Positions 23,977 through 33,815 are shown, counted from the stretch's first letter. The stretch: DNA of 64,000 nucleotides from Salvia splendens (GCF_004379255.2 NC_056049.1:11082063-11146062); one strand, 5' to 3'. The notes: generated by a model from the letters alone, not told the origin. Numbers and translations: made by a program.

Positions 23977-25378
23977 AATACCCCCAAACTTATTTGCTTG
24001 CTCGTCCTCGAGCAAGATCACAATAAACACAAAACTTTAAAGCTCAGCTCACAAAAGTTGTTCCAAAAGTTTTCATAAGAGTGAATCACGTAGAGACATG
24101 AATGACAAGATCAAAACCCCCAACAATTCCACTCAAGATTTCCCACTCTCATGAACCATCACTTATCAACCTAGAACTTCAAGTCATGGTGCATTTCAAA
24201 GTAAGTTCAAACATATGATCATACGACTCAAACCGTCATCATTGACTCGTCAAGCATTACTTACCACATAGACTCGCGGATTTCAAATCAAACTTCATTA
24301 ACTCTACCAAGTTATTTACAAAACATCCACAAGCATCAACAAAAAGGTCCAAGGTCTTAATTCAGGGTTGTAATGGGGTTAGGGATGAGGTAGGATAGAT
24401 ATGGATAGTGAGCTCAAAGACTACACATTTGAGTGCCAAATTCTTCCCTCCTACAACTTCCTTCCAAAGATCAAACAACAAAATATTACAACCAAATTCT
24501 CACTCCCCCAAGCTTGAGATCAAATCTAGACAAGATTACATATTACACAAATATAGAAGCTCTAACTTTATTTCATCAAACTATTTCTTCTTTCTTTTTT
24601 TTTCTAGAAAAGACCTCGACTTTTGCAAATTTGGAGGTCGTCTTTTTCTTTCTTTTTGTTTCCTTTTTTTTCTCTAAGAACTTCATTCTTTTCACCTATA
24701 CATTACATAAAGTCTAAAAATGTCTACACTTTACAATTCACCACCCAACACTCAAAACTCAAATCACCAAAGCTCAAACTTGTTTTTAGCACCCAAATAG
24801 TAGCAAGATCCATTGATGAGGCTAAAATGAGGCTTATTTAAGTGGCTAAGTGTTTACACAAATAATAGGGAATTAAGATCAAAGTGGCTTCTAGGAGATC
24901 ATGTATAGGACTAGGCATGTGATCATTTGACCATGGAGTTCATCCTAGTGCCTTATCCTCCCCTATCATTAACACAAATGAATGCAAGCATGCAACTCGA
25001 TAAAGCAATTCAATCCAAGATAATCTCCACAAGACATGTAATTTTCATACTCTCCTCAACTCAAGAAATCGGATGTAATCACAACATGCTATTTCAAATA
25101 AATCATGCACAAATTCCATTCATCCTAGGCTTCAAAGATCAAGAAAAATCAAGCAAGCATTCCCAACCAGAAAGTCAAAGATCTAGCATGCATCCGTCAA
25201 TTACATGATTCAAAACACTTTTATCATACAATACACCCAAAAACATGCATCAAATCATCCACAACCCCCCCACCCCAAACTTGAATGCTTCATTGTCCTC
25301 AATGTATGCAAAAGAGAACATAAAAAGTAAAGGGAAAGAAGACTCCCCCAAACTTGGCGTGATATCCAAAGTGCATTC

Positions 25379-25397
25379 GGGTGGGTGGGTGGGTGGG
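25379..25397 (+). other. G-quadruplex-type motif (five GGG runs)
   Basis: GGGT repeated with single-base loops, five runs of three G. The pattern is the classic intramolecular G-quadruplex consensus; formation is inferred, not shown. Confidence 0.6.
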
Positions 25398-25739
25398 TGT
25401 ATTTTCCTTTGTAGGTGTGCTTCCTCATAAGCTCGAATGTGAATCCTATCTCCACGTTGCTCCTACAAAAAGAAAAATTAAAACAACAAAAAGAAAACAA
25501 AATACTCAATTCATAAAAATACATCGAAGGAAAGAATTGAGCGAACAAAACCCTCGATTTATTAAGAGAAAAAAAAGAAAACTAAAAACTCATTGGGTTG
25601 CCTCCCAACTAGCGCCTTTGTTTAAAGTCGTTGGTTCGACTTAGCCTTCTAGCTACAACTCTGAAACAAAAAATAAAATGTTAGAAAACTATACAAAAAT
25701 AAAAACAAAAACAATCCTAAATTAAATAACCAGTTGCCT

Positions 25740-25756
25740 CCCCGGCAACGGCGCCA
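25740..25756 (-). other. Primer-binding site (tRNA-Asp type), Tat-like element
   Basis: The + strand reads CCCCGGCAACGGCGCCA, the 3' end of plant tRNA-Asp including CCA. The minus strand therefore carries the 17-base complementary site five bases from the LTR end. Athila/Tat-type elements commonly use this primer. Confidence 0.85.
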
Positions 25757-26690
25757 AAACTTGATTTGTAATTTTCGAGCTTTTATATTAATGGATTTAG
25801 AACACACAAGTTTAATAAAATAGCTCTAATATTACAATCTATCTGCAAGAGTACAGAGTCGATAGTAGTACTTCAAGTGTCGAACCACATGGAGGCGTAG
25901 ATTATTTAATTCGAAAACAAACAAAAGACAAATTAAAGAGGATTTTTGCTTTGAAGGTTTCGATTTCTAAAAGTTAAAGAAAAAATTAAGCTGCAAGTTA
26001 ACTGAGGAAAGACTAATCAGATGGGAGAAACATGCCACTCCAAGTTGCTCGTTAGACTTGAATCATTCTACACCTACATCAAAATCACATTTTTGGAATT
26101 AATTGATCAACCTAATCGCGTGCACTGAACATGTTTGCGACGTATAATTCACAGTCAGCTGAACACTTGTTCCATGAATTAACTTTCAAAGACATTAAAT
26201 TCCTGCGGAAGCGCGGGAATAAAAGATCATCTATTATAAGAACTTACCTAATCCATTGTCAAATTATCCTCTAAACAATTCTAATTCAACAACACATCAA
26301 TTGATTAATCCATCCAAGTCTATGTTGAAGAGACGATAAACAAGGATTAAAAATCTATAACGATAGAGGCCTCTAAAGTGATAGAATCTAACATTAAGCA
26401 CATCAACGATGTCAAAACGTGAATTCAAAGGTGCAGATACATTCAAACAAGTCTAAATCACAACTTGGAGCAACATAAAGAGCTTAGCCTAAGCACATGG
26501 TGATAATACAATTAAAACCGTAGGAAGCTTGCTCTTGTTGAGTGGAATGGAGATATGGAGGCGGATCGTCGGAATGTTGGTCGGATTTTCTTCCTTCTCT
26601 TCTTCCTCCTCTCTTTCTCCCTTTTTCTCCTCCAGCCGTCAACCCAGTCAACCCCCTTTTTCTTTTTTCCTCTGCCCAAAACTCCCCCAG

Positions 26691-27561
26691 TGATAAGGTT
26701 CCTTGTGAGGGAAACCTTCCATGTGCCCAAGAAATATCTAAAGCGGTGTTTGATTTTAATTTTTTTGTGTTTTCAAAGATAAAGTAAAGATAAAGAGCCT
26801 AGCCTCCAAAAACTAAACTCAAAATGGTTTTGGATGGAGAGAAAGAAGGTGAGAAGAAAGTGTAAAGAAGGAGGAATCCTCTTTGAGGACCTATGACCTC
26901 CCACAAAAAGATGTGGGCAACCCTAGGCTACTTTCACCCAAAGCAAATACTCCATTGGCTCCACATTCATGACTACACAACCATAAATGCATACCTATAC
27001 TTGATTTAGCCAAGTGAACATAAAACAAGCAACCTACAATGTAGGAATTTGGATAGAAATCTCACATGGGAGATGCTCTCAAAGGAGTCTTCATAATAAC
27101 ATTCATCAAAGTCTGCCCTTAAAGTCTTACAAAGAGGATATTTATAGTTAGGGTTGGAAACCCAAGAAAATGGCTAAAAAAACAAGGAAAAACGGCTGTA
27201 AAAGTTGAATCGCCCGGCCGGGCGTTTTGGGAAAGTAAAATCGCCCGGTCGGGCGAACTTTCTGGATTCGGCGCTGCTTCTTCAAACGCCCGGTCGGGCG
27301 TTCTGGGATGGTGAAATCGCCCGGTCGGGCGAACTTTCTGGACTGTGGACGATGCTCAGCGCACAAACGCCCGGTCGGGCGTTTTGGAGGTGTGGATTCG
27401 CCCGACCGGGCATCCCATCTGCCTCCTCCATTCCCCTCCTAATGAAGTTTGAAACGCCTTCCCGAAGCCTTTGTCTCATTGATCTCGTGACGGGCCTTCC
27501 GGGCAGCTTAAGGGGAGTCGTGGTCGGGTCAGCCCGGGCCTTGGACTTCCCGTTTGTATCA
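26691..27561 (-). mobile_element. Solo LTR (871 bp) of another retroelement family
   Basis: Begins TGATAAGG and ends TTTGTATCA, flanked by the perfect duplication CCCAG (26686-26690 and 27562-27566). It lies exactly where the other LTR of the host is uninterrupted. There is no internal region, so it is the product of LTR-LTR recombination. A TATA-like CTATAAATATCC on the minus strand (27137-27148) suggests minus orientation. Confidence 0.88.
27211..27412. repeat. Six CGCCCGG(C/T)CGGGCG palindromes in the solo LTR
   Basis: Copies start at 27211, 27242, 27287, 27318, 27368 and 27399 as three pairs, each pair 31 bp apart. GAACTTTCTGGA follows the second member of the first two pairs. The 166-codon open frame across this region (27205-27705) is a by-product of the repeat. 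Confidence 0.9.
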
Positions 27562-28135
27562 CCCAGCCTTTTCTCTCCCACGTCCCCTCTGCCAAACCGT
27601 CACTTCTCCCCCTTTTCCTCTCACGAAACTGCAATATACATAACATTCACACGGCCGGGTGCATTATTGGGCATAAAATTCTCCCGGCCGGGTGGACAAT
27701 TTTGAGGACTTGCTGGAAGTTTCGTATTCTACACATCATACTCGGCCGGGTGAATTATTAGGAATAAAATACACCCGGCCGGGTGGCTGATTTTGAGAGC
27801 TTTCTGGACAGTTTTTTCACAATCCGAGCTTCATTCTTTGTTTCACCATTTATTCCTCTTCCTACACCACAAAACATACTTTTGCAAGCATCAAATTATA
27901 TAAATCATGTAAAGTTAGGGGAATAAAAATGTACAATTTGATTCACATCAATATGTAAGAAAAAGGTAAGCAGTTTTCATGGCTGATGTTTTTGTCTATC
28001 TACTCTGCTTCATTTGTATATTTATGTGCAAACTAGGAGATGTCCTTTTACTCAAAATTAAAATAATACATTCCAACAAATATGTCTGAAACCTTCTCCA
28101 CTGGAAAATGAGGGAAGCTTGGTGTTGATGTTACA

Positions 28136-29270
28136 CAAACAATAAAGTAAAAGCGGAATGATAAGGCCTATTTCATGCATCGGTCTAGGGGTAAAAAGTA
28201 CGCTACTTGATCGGTTGACCAAGGCAAAAAGGCCAAACTAATCAAGCAAGTACAACAGGCGAAAAAGGCCAAAAATCGAGGGAGTTGATCAAGGGGAGTA
28301 ATCAAGCAGTCAAGGAGAGGACCACTGGCTTCCAGAAGAAGGACACGTGAGGATAATGAGCTGGATGATGCGAATCATTCTGTTATCAAAGACGACGTTC
28401 TAGAAGGGGACACGTGTTGATACATGAGACGCAAGGACGGAGCTGAGTCATCAATCTGTTACTGAAAAGCGTCGTCATTCTAGAAGGAAAGCACGTAGCA
28501 ATCGATGAGTCGCTCGCTCACAGCGTGAGCGAATATCCTCTGCCAGGATCGTTATCCAGCTGGAGGTCGTTGTCGAGCCTATAAATAGAGGATGTGCCTC
28601 CATAATAAAAAGGACCACTATTAGTTTAGCTTTTACTATCTTCTTCTGTCTTCAGTTTTATCGTAGTTTAATTTAGTCTAGCTCAGTTCCAGAGATAGCT
28701 TAGATAGAGAAGTGTTAGGGCGACCGAAGGAAGCGCTATAATATTCTCGATATCTGTCGGCGTTATCTCAAGTTTCCCGCCGAGGACCTCTCGGTTTTAC
28801 TTGCTTTCGTATATCCGAAGTGTTAGCTTAGTTTAATTTCATAGTTAAAGAAACGATCGTTTTGTATTCTGTATGCTTGCAACACTGTTCTGAGTTCTGG
28901 ATATAAAATTGGAGTTGTTTCGTTTCCGTTCGTTTGCTCACTGTTCTAGTTTAATTTCGCTTCAGGCTTTGATTCAGTTTTTAATCATGTTGAACAGCAA
29001 GGTGTTTCATGTGTTCCGTAGCATGCTTAGTTAGTTGAGTTCTTATTTTCAGTCTGTCGTTTACTTGATCCAGTAGTAATCAGTGACTTGATCCAGTAGA
29101 TAGTTTACTTTGTGTCTAGTGTAAACTCAGTAGTTAAAACTCCCAAAATTAAAGCGTGACAGCAGCCGAACCCTATTCACTACGCACACACTCGATACAC
29201 TCGCTTCTCTATGGGATCGACCCCGAACTTGCCGCTTTACTGTTAAAGTAGTGCAAAATTGGAAGTTATA
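28136..29270 (+). mobile_element. Probable LTR-like fragment, family not recognised
   Basis: TGATAAGGCC near 28159, a good TATA box (CTATAAATAG, 28579-28588) with a transcript-start-like region after it, and a GGGATCGACCCCGAACTTGC stretch near 29212-29235 resembling the U5 end of Tat/Athila-type LTRs suggest an LTR in + orientation. I could not find a matching partner, a target-site duplication or a clear CA end, so limits are approximate. Confidence 0.4.
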
Positions 29271-30022
29271 TAAATTACATTGGTTGGCTAGCGAGAGCGA
29301 GATAGCCTTGATCAAGTGGCAATGACATTTGCTAACTGGTCCATTCGGTTCAGTTATCTCCCATATAGCTTGATCCACCCACTCGAATCGCTCGCTAGAG
29401 TCCTTCCAATGAAACAAAAAATTAAGAGTAAAAAAGAAACGAAAAAATAGGGCAGCTTTGATACAGTCTCAGCCCTTGATACAAATGATTCAAGCCCAAC
29501 ACCGGTAAGACAAAAATCCATATAATTACATTATACTATAAATTAAGTCTAACAATTAACACATAAACCACTCATCAAAACCGATTCTCCGCCTCAAAAT
29601 TCACAAAAATTACAAGTTGAGCGAACAATCTAACCTTTATACATGGACGAGAGGGATCCAACAGATACAAACACGGAGATGTTTTGTTCGGATTTTACAG
29701 ATTTAATTAGTAGTACTAAACAAATCTAATTAACGATTTTTAATATTTTTCCCCCCACGACTCTTCGAAATTTAAGAGCACATACTATTGTTTTCAAAGT
29801 ACAGAACATAAATTAGCTTAATTCTTATCAGAATTTAATGTTTACTGCAACAACAAACAGAAGTAGCGACTAACAAGGTAAAAGAAATAGAAACACAACT
29901 CAAACACAAGCTCTCGAGATTTCAAATAACGGAAAAAAAAAGTAAGAAAATTCAAAGCAATTCAAGAAAGAGTTCCAAATTAAACACAAGGAAAGCACAC
30001 AATCCTCCTTTTGTCTTCCAAT
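29271..30022. other. Flank downstream of LRR gene A, no gene
   Basis: AT-rich sequence between the LTR-like fragment and the stop codon of gene A. By position it holds gene A's 3' untranslated region. No open frame or repeat of note. Confidence 0.5.
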
Positions 30023-30058
30023 CTAAGTTCCCCTGCGTGTTGGTGCTGCTCTGTTACC
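30023..30058 (-). pseudogene. Last codons of LRR gene A (beyond the Mutator-like insertion)
   Basis: Reading leftwards from the insertion the codons give GNRAAPTRRGT and a TAG (30023-30025). They join in frame to KYKMKKRGNR at 32498 when the Mutator-like element and one duplication are removed. The short basic tail after a membrane helix is typical of receptor-like proteins without a kinase. Confidence 0.8.
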
Positions 30059-30227
30059 GGGTAAATTCCGCGAATGTACGTCATGGGAGATGATATCCGC
30101 CATTTGTACCCGGAAAAAAAAACATTTCCAGTGATGGGAAAGACGCGTGAGCCTCTCGCGTCTTTGATAAACACGCATGGCACTCTCGCGTCTTTGATTA
30201 AACACGCATGACGCTCTCGCGTGTTTG
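30059..30227 (+). repeat. Left terminal inverted repeat of the Mutator-like element
   Basis: Outer 100 bp (ATTCC-G-CGAATGTACGTCATG, GGAGATGATATCCGCC, TTGTACCCGG, CCAGTGATGGGAAAGACG) match the complement of the right end almost base for base. The inner part holds three AACACGC...GCGTGTT-type short palindromic modules. Confidence 0.88.
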
Positions 30228-30893
30228 CCTTGGATACATGTTCCGGTCCAGGCGGCAGAAACTTCACTTCCACCTCGCTCACTCTCTCACTCTCAGCGAC
30301 GCCAAACGTCTCTAGCCGGCGGAAATCGAAGTGAATCCGATATTTTGATGCTCTAATTCCTATTTTAAGTTGTGTTAGGTAATTTTTGACCATTAATTTC
30401 AATTATCATTGATATATGTTAGTTAGGTATAGATTTAGGGTTCATGGTTTGACATTGTGTGACAAGAAAAACATTGAATTTAGGCCATTGATGTAGTTAT
30501 ATGTATGCATTGTAAACTAAATATATAATCGAAGCATTGAACTTGGTATTGAATTTTCGTATTTAATTTTCTGCAATATTTATTTAAGTATGTTGAATTT
30601 AGAGTATATGATGTTTTGTCGTACTTATTTTGCATGTTTGATGGTGTTTGTGAGTTTATATTGGGATGAGAAAATTGATCATTTCTGTAAGGAGAATCGT
30701 GTTTGAGGCTTGAATTTTATTATGTTTACGAACAATATTTTAGATTTTCTAACCATGTTTAAGACTGAAATGACATTCTTAAGTAATATTGTTACGTAAA
30801 AATCATCTTGTTACGAAAAATTTCGACAGAGTTTACCTTATTTATTGATCAATCCACCTGTAATAAGTAGACAGTACATCTCATGATAACTGT

Positions 30894-32306
30894 CTACTTA
30901 AAGGACGATGGTGTATATTTACTCGGGTCTTTTCCTCTGTTGTCACGGCTAGACCTTCTACGTGGGAACATGCCCATAATTGTCTGAGACAAACTTGTCC
31001 TGGAGCGTTCCTTGTCGGGTAGGGACGTGTGTGCACTACTACTAGGGCGATCAAGTTGTACACTACTCCTATGAGGGTCTATATGTTCTCTCCTCGTGGA
31101 GCGCTCTATGTAGGCACTACTTCTGGGACGCTCCAATTGTGCAGAACTCTCAAGAGCATCATCAGCATCGTCATCATCATCATCATCATCAGCAGCAGCA
31201 ACATCATCATCATCATCAGCAGCAGCAACATCATCATCATCATCAGCAATATCATCATCCAATTCCTCATTTGTTGGAGAGTGCATGATATGGACATCTG
31301 AGAAGAATGAATCATGTGTAGTAGACTTCCATGGTAGCCCAACTCTATCAAAGGGAGTCACCCAACTAGACTGTGGCGCGTCTGACCAGGTAGGAAACCA
31401 ACTAGAGGGATCTGATGCCGGTGGATTTTGCATTTCAGGCTCAGCATCAAAATTGTCGATGAATGTATCCAAATCTATGTTGTCATCTGAATTAATATTT
31501 TCTTCATTTGCGGCTTGTGATGACCCTGGCATGTCTTGGGACATTCTGAAATGACGTGAATAACCATGCCCGCCTGTTCGGATACCTCTTTGACCAATAC
31601 CGCAAGCTCTTCGGATAAAACCCCGGGACATATCCACATCAGTGCACTGTGTGGAAGGTATGACCGTGCGTTCACTCTCACCACAATCGTTAAGGCAGTT
31701 AAGAACAAGATTGTTAATCTCATGCAACAATCCTACGGCGTTTGCTGGGTCAAAACCGCTCGACAATTGAAATACACGGGCCAATGTCTTAGCCTGTAAC
31801 AAATAAAACGTGAATAGTTAATAACATAAATACTTTAAATGAAACAACAACTATAAAAATACAATACTTACTTGGAGTGTTGATGATGATGCAACAGTGT
31901 TCATCCCTACTTCTGGAAGTCTACCCGGCAGTGTCATATATGTAATAGTTATTTCAAAATACCACTCCATGTATAATCGAGTTCTAATCACCTGTACGTG
32001 GTCTTCAAGAGGCTCCATGTAATGATTAGACACGAACTCCGACATTCTCTCCCAATGTTGAATGTAAGCCTTGTTCTGCATAGCCCGGTTCGTCTTAGAT
32101 TTTCCACGAATATTTGTTTTGAAATGAGTTTCATTGAAACCTCAATCACGCAATTCCGGAATGAACGGAGTGCCTCCAAATTGTCTCACAACGCGCTCAG
32201 GCTCATGTGACGAATTCACCGTCTCGTCGCTGGGCGTGCAGAGGGAGCTGCTGGGAGTGAAGGAAGAGGGGAGAAGCGTCGATTTTTCATTCATCCAAAC
32301 ACGCAT
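30894..32306 (-). pseudogene. Plant-Mobile-Domain-like protein fragment with one intron, MULE cargo
   Basis: Upstream exon (from about 32306) reads EPERVVRQFGGTPFIPE, then GKSKTNRAMQNKAYIQHWER, SNHYMEPLEDHVQVIRTR and MEWYFEITITYMTLPGRLPE, like the C-terminal part of the PMD/MAIN-type domain. An intron of 78 bp (31794-31871) with CAA|GTAAGT donor and TTACAG|G acceptor restores the frame into AKTLARVFQLSSGF and a long acidic tail: repeated Asp runs with AAA spacers, then Ser/Arg-rich sequence to a stop at 30894. A TGA at 32142-32144 interrupts the first exon unless another intron is present. No transposase motif is seen. PMD assignment is by motif memory only. Confidence 0.5.
31150..31262. repeat. 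Trinucleotide repeat coding for Asp/Ala runs
   Basis: (ATC)n with (AGC)3-AAC interruptions on the + strand, read on the minus strand as Asp runs separated by Ala triplets in the MULE cargo gene. The block AGCAGCAGCAACATCATC occurs twice. Confidence 0.9.
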
Positions 32307-32497
32307 GAGCTTGATGCATGTTTAATTAAAACACGCATGAGAGTAACGCGTGTTTTGTATACACGCAAGAGACTATCGCTTGTTTGGTTAAAACACGCAA
32401 GAGGCTCACACGTCTTTCCCATCACTGGAAATATTTTTTTTCCGGGTACAAATGGCGGATATCATCTCCCATGACGTACATTCGTGGAATTTAGCCC
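32305..32497 (-). repeat. Right terminal inverted repeat of the Mutator-like element
   Basis: Complement of the left repeat: CGTCTTTCCCATCACTGG, CCGGGTACAA, GGCGGATATCATCTCC and CATGACGTACATTCG, with three hairpin modules inside. Followed by the 9-bp duplication. Confidence 0.88.
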
Positions 32498-33815
32498 TCT
32501 GTTGCCCCTCTTTTTCATCTTATATTTATATCCAACTCCGAAAAAGAATTCCACTAACCATCTTGGCCTTCCACTTCTTATAATCATGTAACCAATTCCA
32601 GTACCAAGTATGAATCCACTTCCATATCCTATTACAACACATCGCCAGCCAAATCCATCTATGAATTCATATTCGCCATCTTCTTCTTCAGCAGGCTGCA
32701 TCGATTTCCCATCATCCTCTTTGCACTTTCTCGTCAATGGAACTCCACACAATCCCAAGTTTCTCATATATGAATCATACTCAAATGTGGAGAATTGATT
32801 AGATCGTGGTATTTGCCCAACAAGATTGTTTGTCGAAAGGTTTAATTTAGCAAGAAATGTCAACCTTGTCAATTCACTTGGAATTTCTCCGTCCAGTTTG
32901 TTTGTTGACAAGTCCAACGACTCAAGTTCACTTACGTTTCCAAGAGATGAAGGTATATGGCCTGTGAGGATATTGTGGCACAAGTTCAAATATTTGAGAT
33001 TCTTAAGATTTACTACGGAAGGTGGAATAGATCTTGTAAATCTGTTGGAGGATAAGTCAAGTGTTGTGAAGGTTTCTAATAATTTATTCAATAATTTGGC
33101 TTGCCCTTTCAAGGTGACTATTATATCCACAAATTGAAGATAGTCTTTGTCGTTGAGGTCGTAGGGTATATTTGTGTCAGATAGTCTTGTCGTTGAAGTC
33201 GTAGGGTATATTTGTGTCATCTCTTTGCCTTGCCTCAATCATTGCTTTGAAATTGTTGAAATATCTATTGGGTAGATAGCCAACAAATGCATTGTGAGAG
33301 ATATCTAAAACTTGCAACTTAGGAAATGGAAGTTTGGTTGGTGAAGGAAGTGAAGTGTTACCACCTCAACACTAGCACTTTAAGCTTGGGAAGGACTTCC
33401 ATCCAAAAGGGAAATTCATCTTGTATTCTATTATTTCCGATGTCGAGACTCCTTAGACTTTGGCAATTGATTAATGATTCTGGTAATCGTCCTTGTAATT
33501 TGTTATTATCCAAATTGATGGACATAAGCCTACAACCCGTGATGAAGGTAAATGGCATGACACCACTAAACTGATTTGTGTTCAGATGAATGATCATCAA
33601 AGATCAACTAAAGTTTCTGAAGCATTGTGGCAGTTTTCCTTCCAAAGAGAAGAAGATAATCAAGGGATGTCAATTTGCAGATGGAAGATGGGAGCTCCCA
33701 TTTTAGTTTGTTGGAAGAGAGAAATAAGGACTTCAGACATGAAAGATTTTCAATTGTGGATGGAATTGGACCTTCAAACAATTTATTTGAAAGATAAAAG
33801 AAAGATATAAATTAA
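32498..33815 (-). pseudogene. LRR gene A: C-terminal LRRs, membrane helix and tail (receptor-like protein)
   Basis: Coding runs leftwards: LFEGPIPSTIENLSCLKSL (33800), LPSSICKLTSLDYL, LNTNQFSGVMPFTFI, LRSLDIGNNRIQDEFP, LQVLDISHNAFVGYLP, then LETFTTLDLSSNRFTRSIP, LKYLNLCHNILTGHIP and LESLDLSTNKLDGEIP, LAKLNLSTNNLVGQIP. The cap region GLCGVPLTRKCKEDD, an acidic spacer and a membrane helix VVIGYGSGFILGTGIGYMII follow. This is the standard end of a plant LRR receptor-like protein (Cf/EIX type), which signals through partner kinases. A 40/41-bp tandem duplication (33144-33224) shifts the frame and creates a stop. A further shift lies near 33355 and a stop near 33606. Confidence 0.88.
33144..33224. 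repeat. 40/41-bp tandem duplication inside LRR gene A
   Basis: Minus strand GACACAAATATACCCTACGA and the following 20 bases occur twice head to tail with two differences. Forty bases is not a multiple of three, so the first copy ends in TGA. Confidence 0.88.

Larger units (their letters stand above)
23977..25761 (-). other. Core of the Tat-like element, no coding region
   Basis: This 1.8 kb stretch between the LTRs is AT-rich with many stops. It contains a second polypurine-like segment (minus strand CCAAGTTTGGGGG near 25345-25357) and a run of five GGG triplets at 25379-25397. No gag, protease or polymerase motif is visible in any frame, so any transposition must have used proteins of another element. 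Confidence 0.75.
22674..27950 (-). mobile_element. Non-autonomous Tat/Athila-like gypsy element
   Basis: LTRs at 22674-23976 and 25762-27950 begin TGAT-N-TGTAATTTTCGAGC and end ACATCA on the + strand. They are flanked by a perfect 5-bp duplication ATATG (22669-22673 and 27951-27955). The primer-binding site lies on the minus strand beside the right LTR and a polypurine tract beside the left one, so the element reads leftwards. The 1,785-bp core has no gag or pol frame. Once the solo LTR nested in the right LTR is discounted, the LTRs are about 1.2% different by eye. Confidence 0.88.
25762..27950 (-). repeat. 5' LTR of the Tat-like element (2,189 bp including a nested solo LTR)
   Basis: Right copy, equal to 22674-23976 except for the 871-bp insertion at 26691-27561 plus its duplicated CCCAG, a 7-10 bp length difference in a CTTTTTCTCC tract, and about 15 substitutions. 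Confidence 0.85.
21833..27980 (-). pseudogene. LRR gene B: N-terminal LRR domain, split by a retroelement
   Basis: The ATG at 27980 opens a signal peptide, MKTAYLFLTY in ten codons to 27951. It continues in frame at 22668 with LSPLTLCLCIFPSRA once the inserted element and one copy of its duplication are removed. An LRRNT_2-type cap follows (SEAEGLMRWKSSLSSS, NYCRWIGIRCN), then LRRs such as LTTFNLYGNDLNGSIP, LTHLNLGVNELNM, TFLDLSLNTFTSQIP and LQNLELDNNLFIG. It resembles plant LRR receptor ectodomains that would sit outside the plasma membrane. A 1-base loss near 22373 and stops near 22260 and 22230 add damage. Coding ends near 21840; no transmembrane or kinase part remains. A weak TATA-like CATAAATATAC lies 36-45 bp upstream of the ATG. 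Confidence 0.85.
30059..32497 (-). mobile_element. Mutator-like element carrying a Plant-Mobile-Domain-like gene
   Basis: Long inverted repeats (at least 100 bp nearly identical, about 170-190 bp in all) begin GGGTAAATTCC / GGGCTAAATTCC. They are flanked by a 9-bp duplication TCTGTTACC / TCTGTTGCC (30050-30058 and 32498-32506, one mismatch), the size made by Mutator-type transposases. The 2,439-bp element has no MURA transposase. Its cargo is a two-exon gene on the minus strand. It is inserted in the last codons of LRR gene A. Confidence 0.87.

Noticed and set aside
25740..25756. tRNA-Asp gene 3' end
   Set aside because: Only the last 17 bases of a tRNA are present, next to an LTR; it is a primer-binding site.
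27205..27705. 166-codon + strand frame with repeated TPGRAFW-like peptides
   Set aside because: It follows the palindrome repeats of the solo LTR and runs into the host LTR; repeats without stops explain it.
31029..31351. Ile/Ser-rich and Met/Leu-rich frames
   Set aside because: Other frames of the Asp-coding trinucleotide repeat in the MULE cargo gene.
21833..33815. Genes A and B as one continuous LRR gene
   Set aside because: Gene A ends with its own membrane helix, tail and stop (30023), and gene B begins with its own ATG and signal peptide (27980) further downstream on the same strand, so they are two tandem genes.
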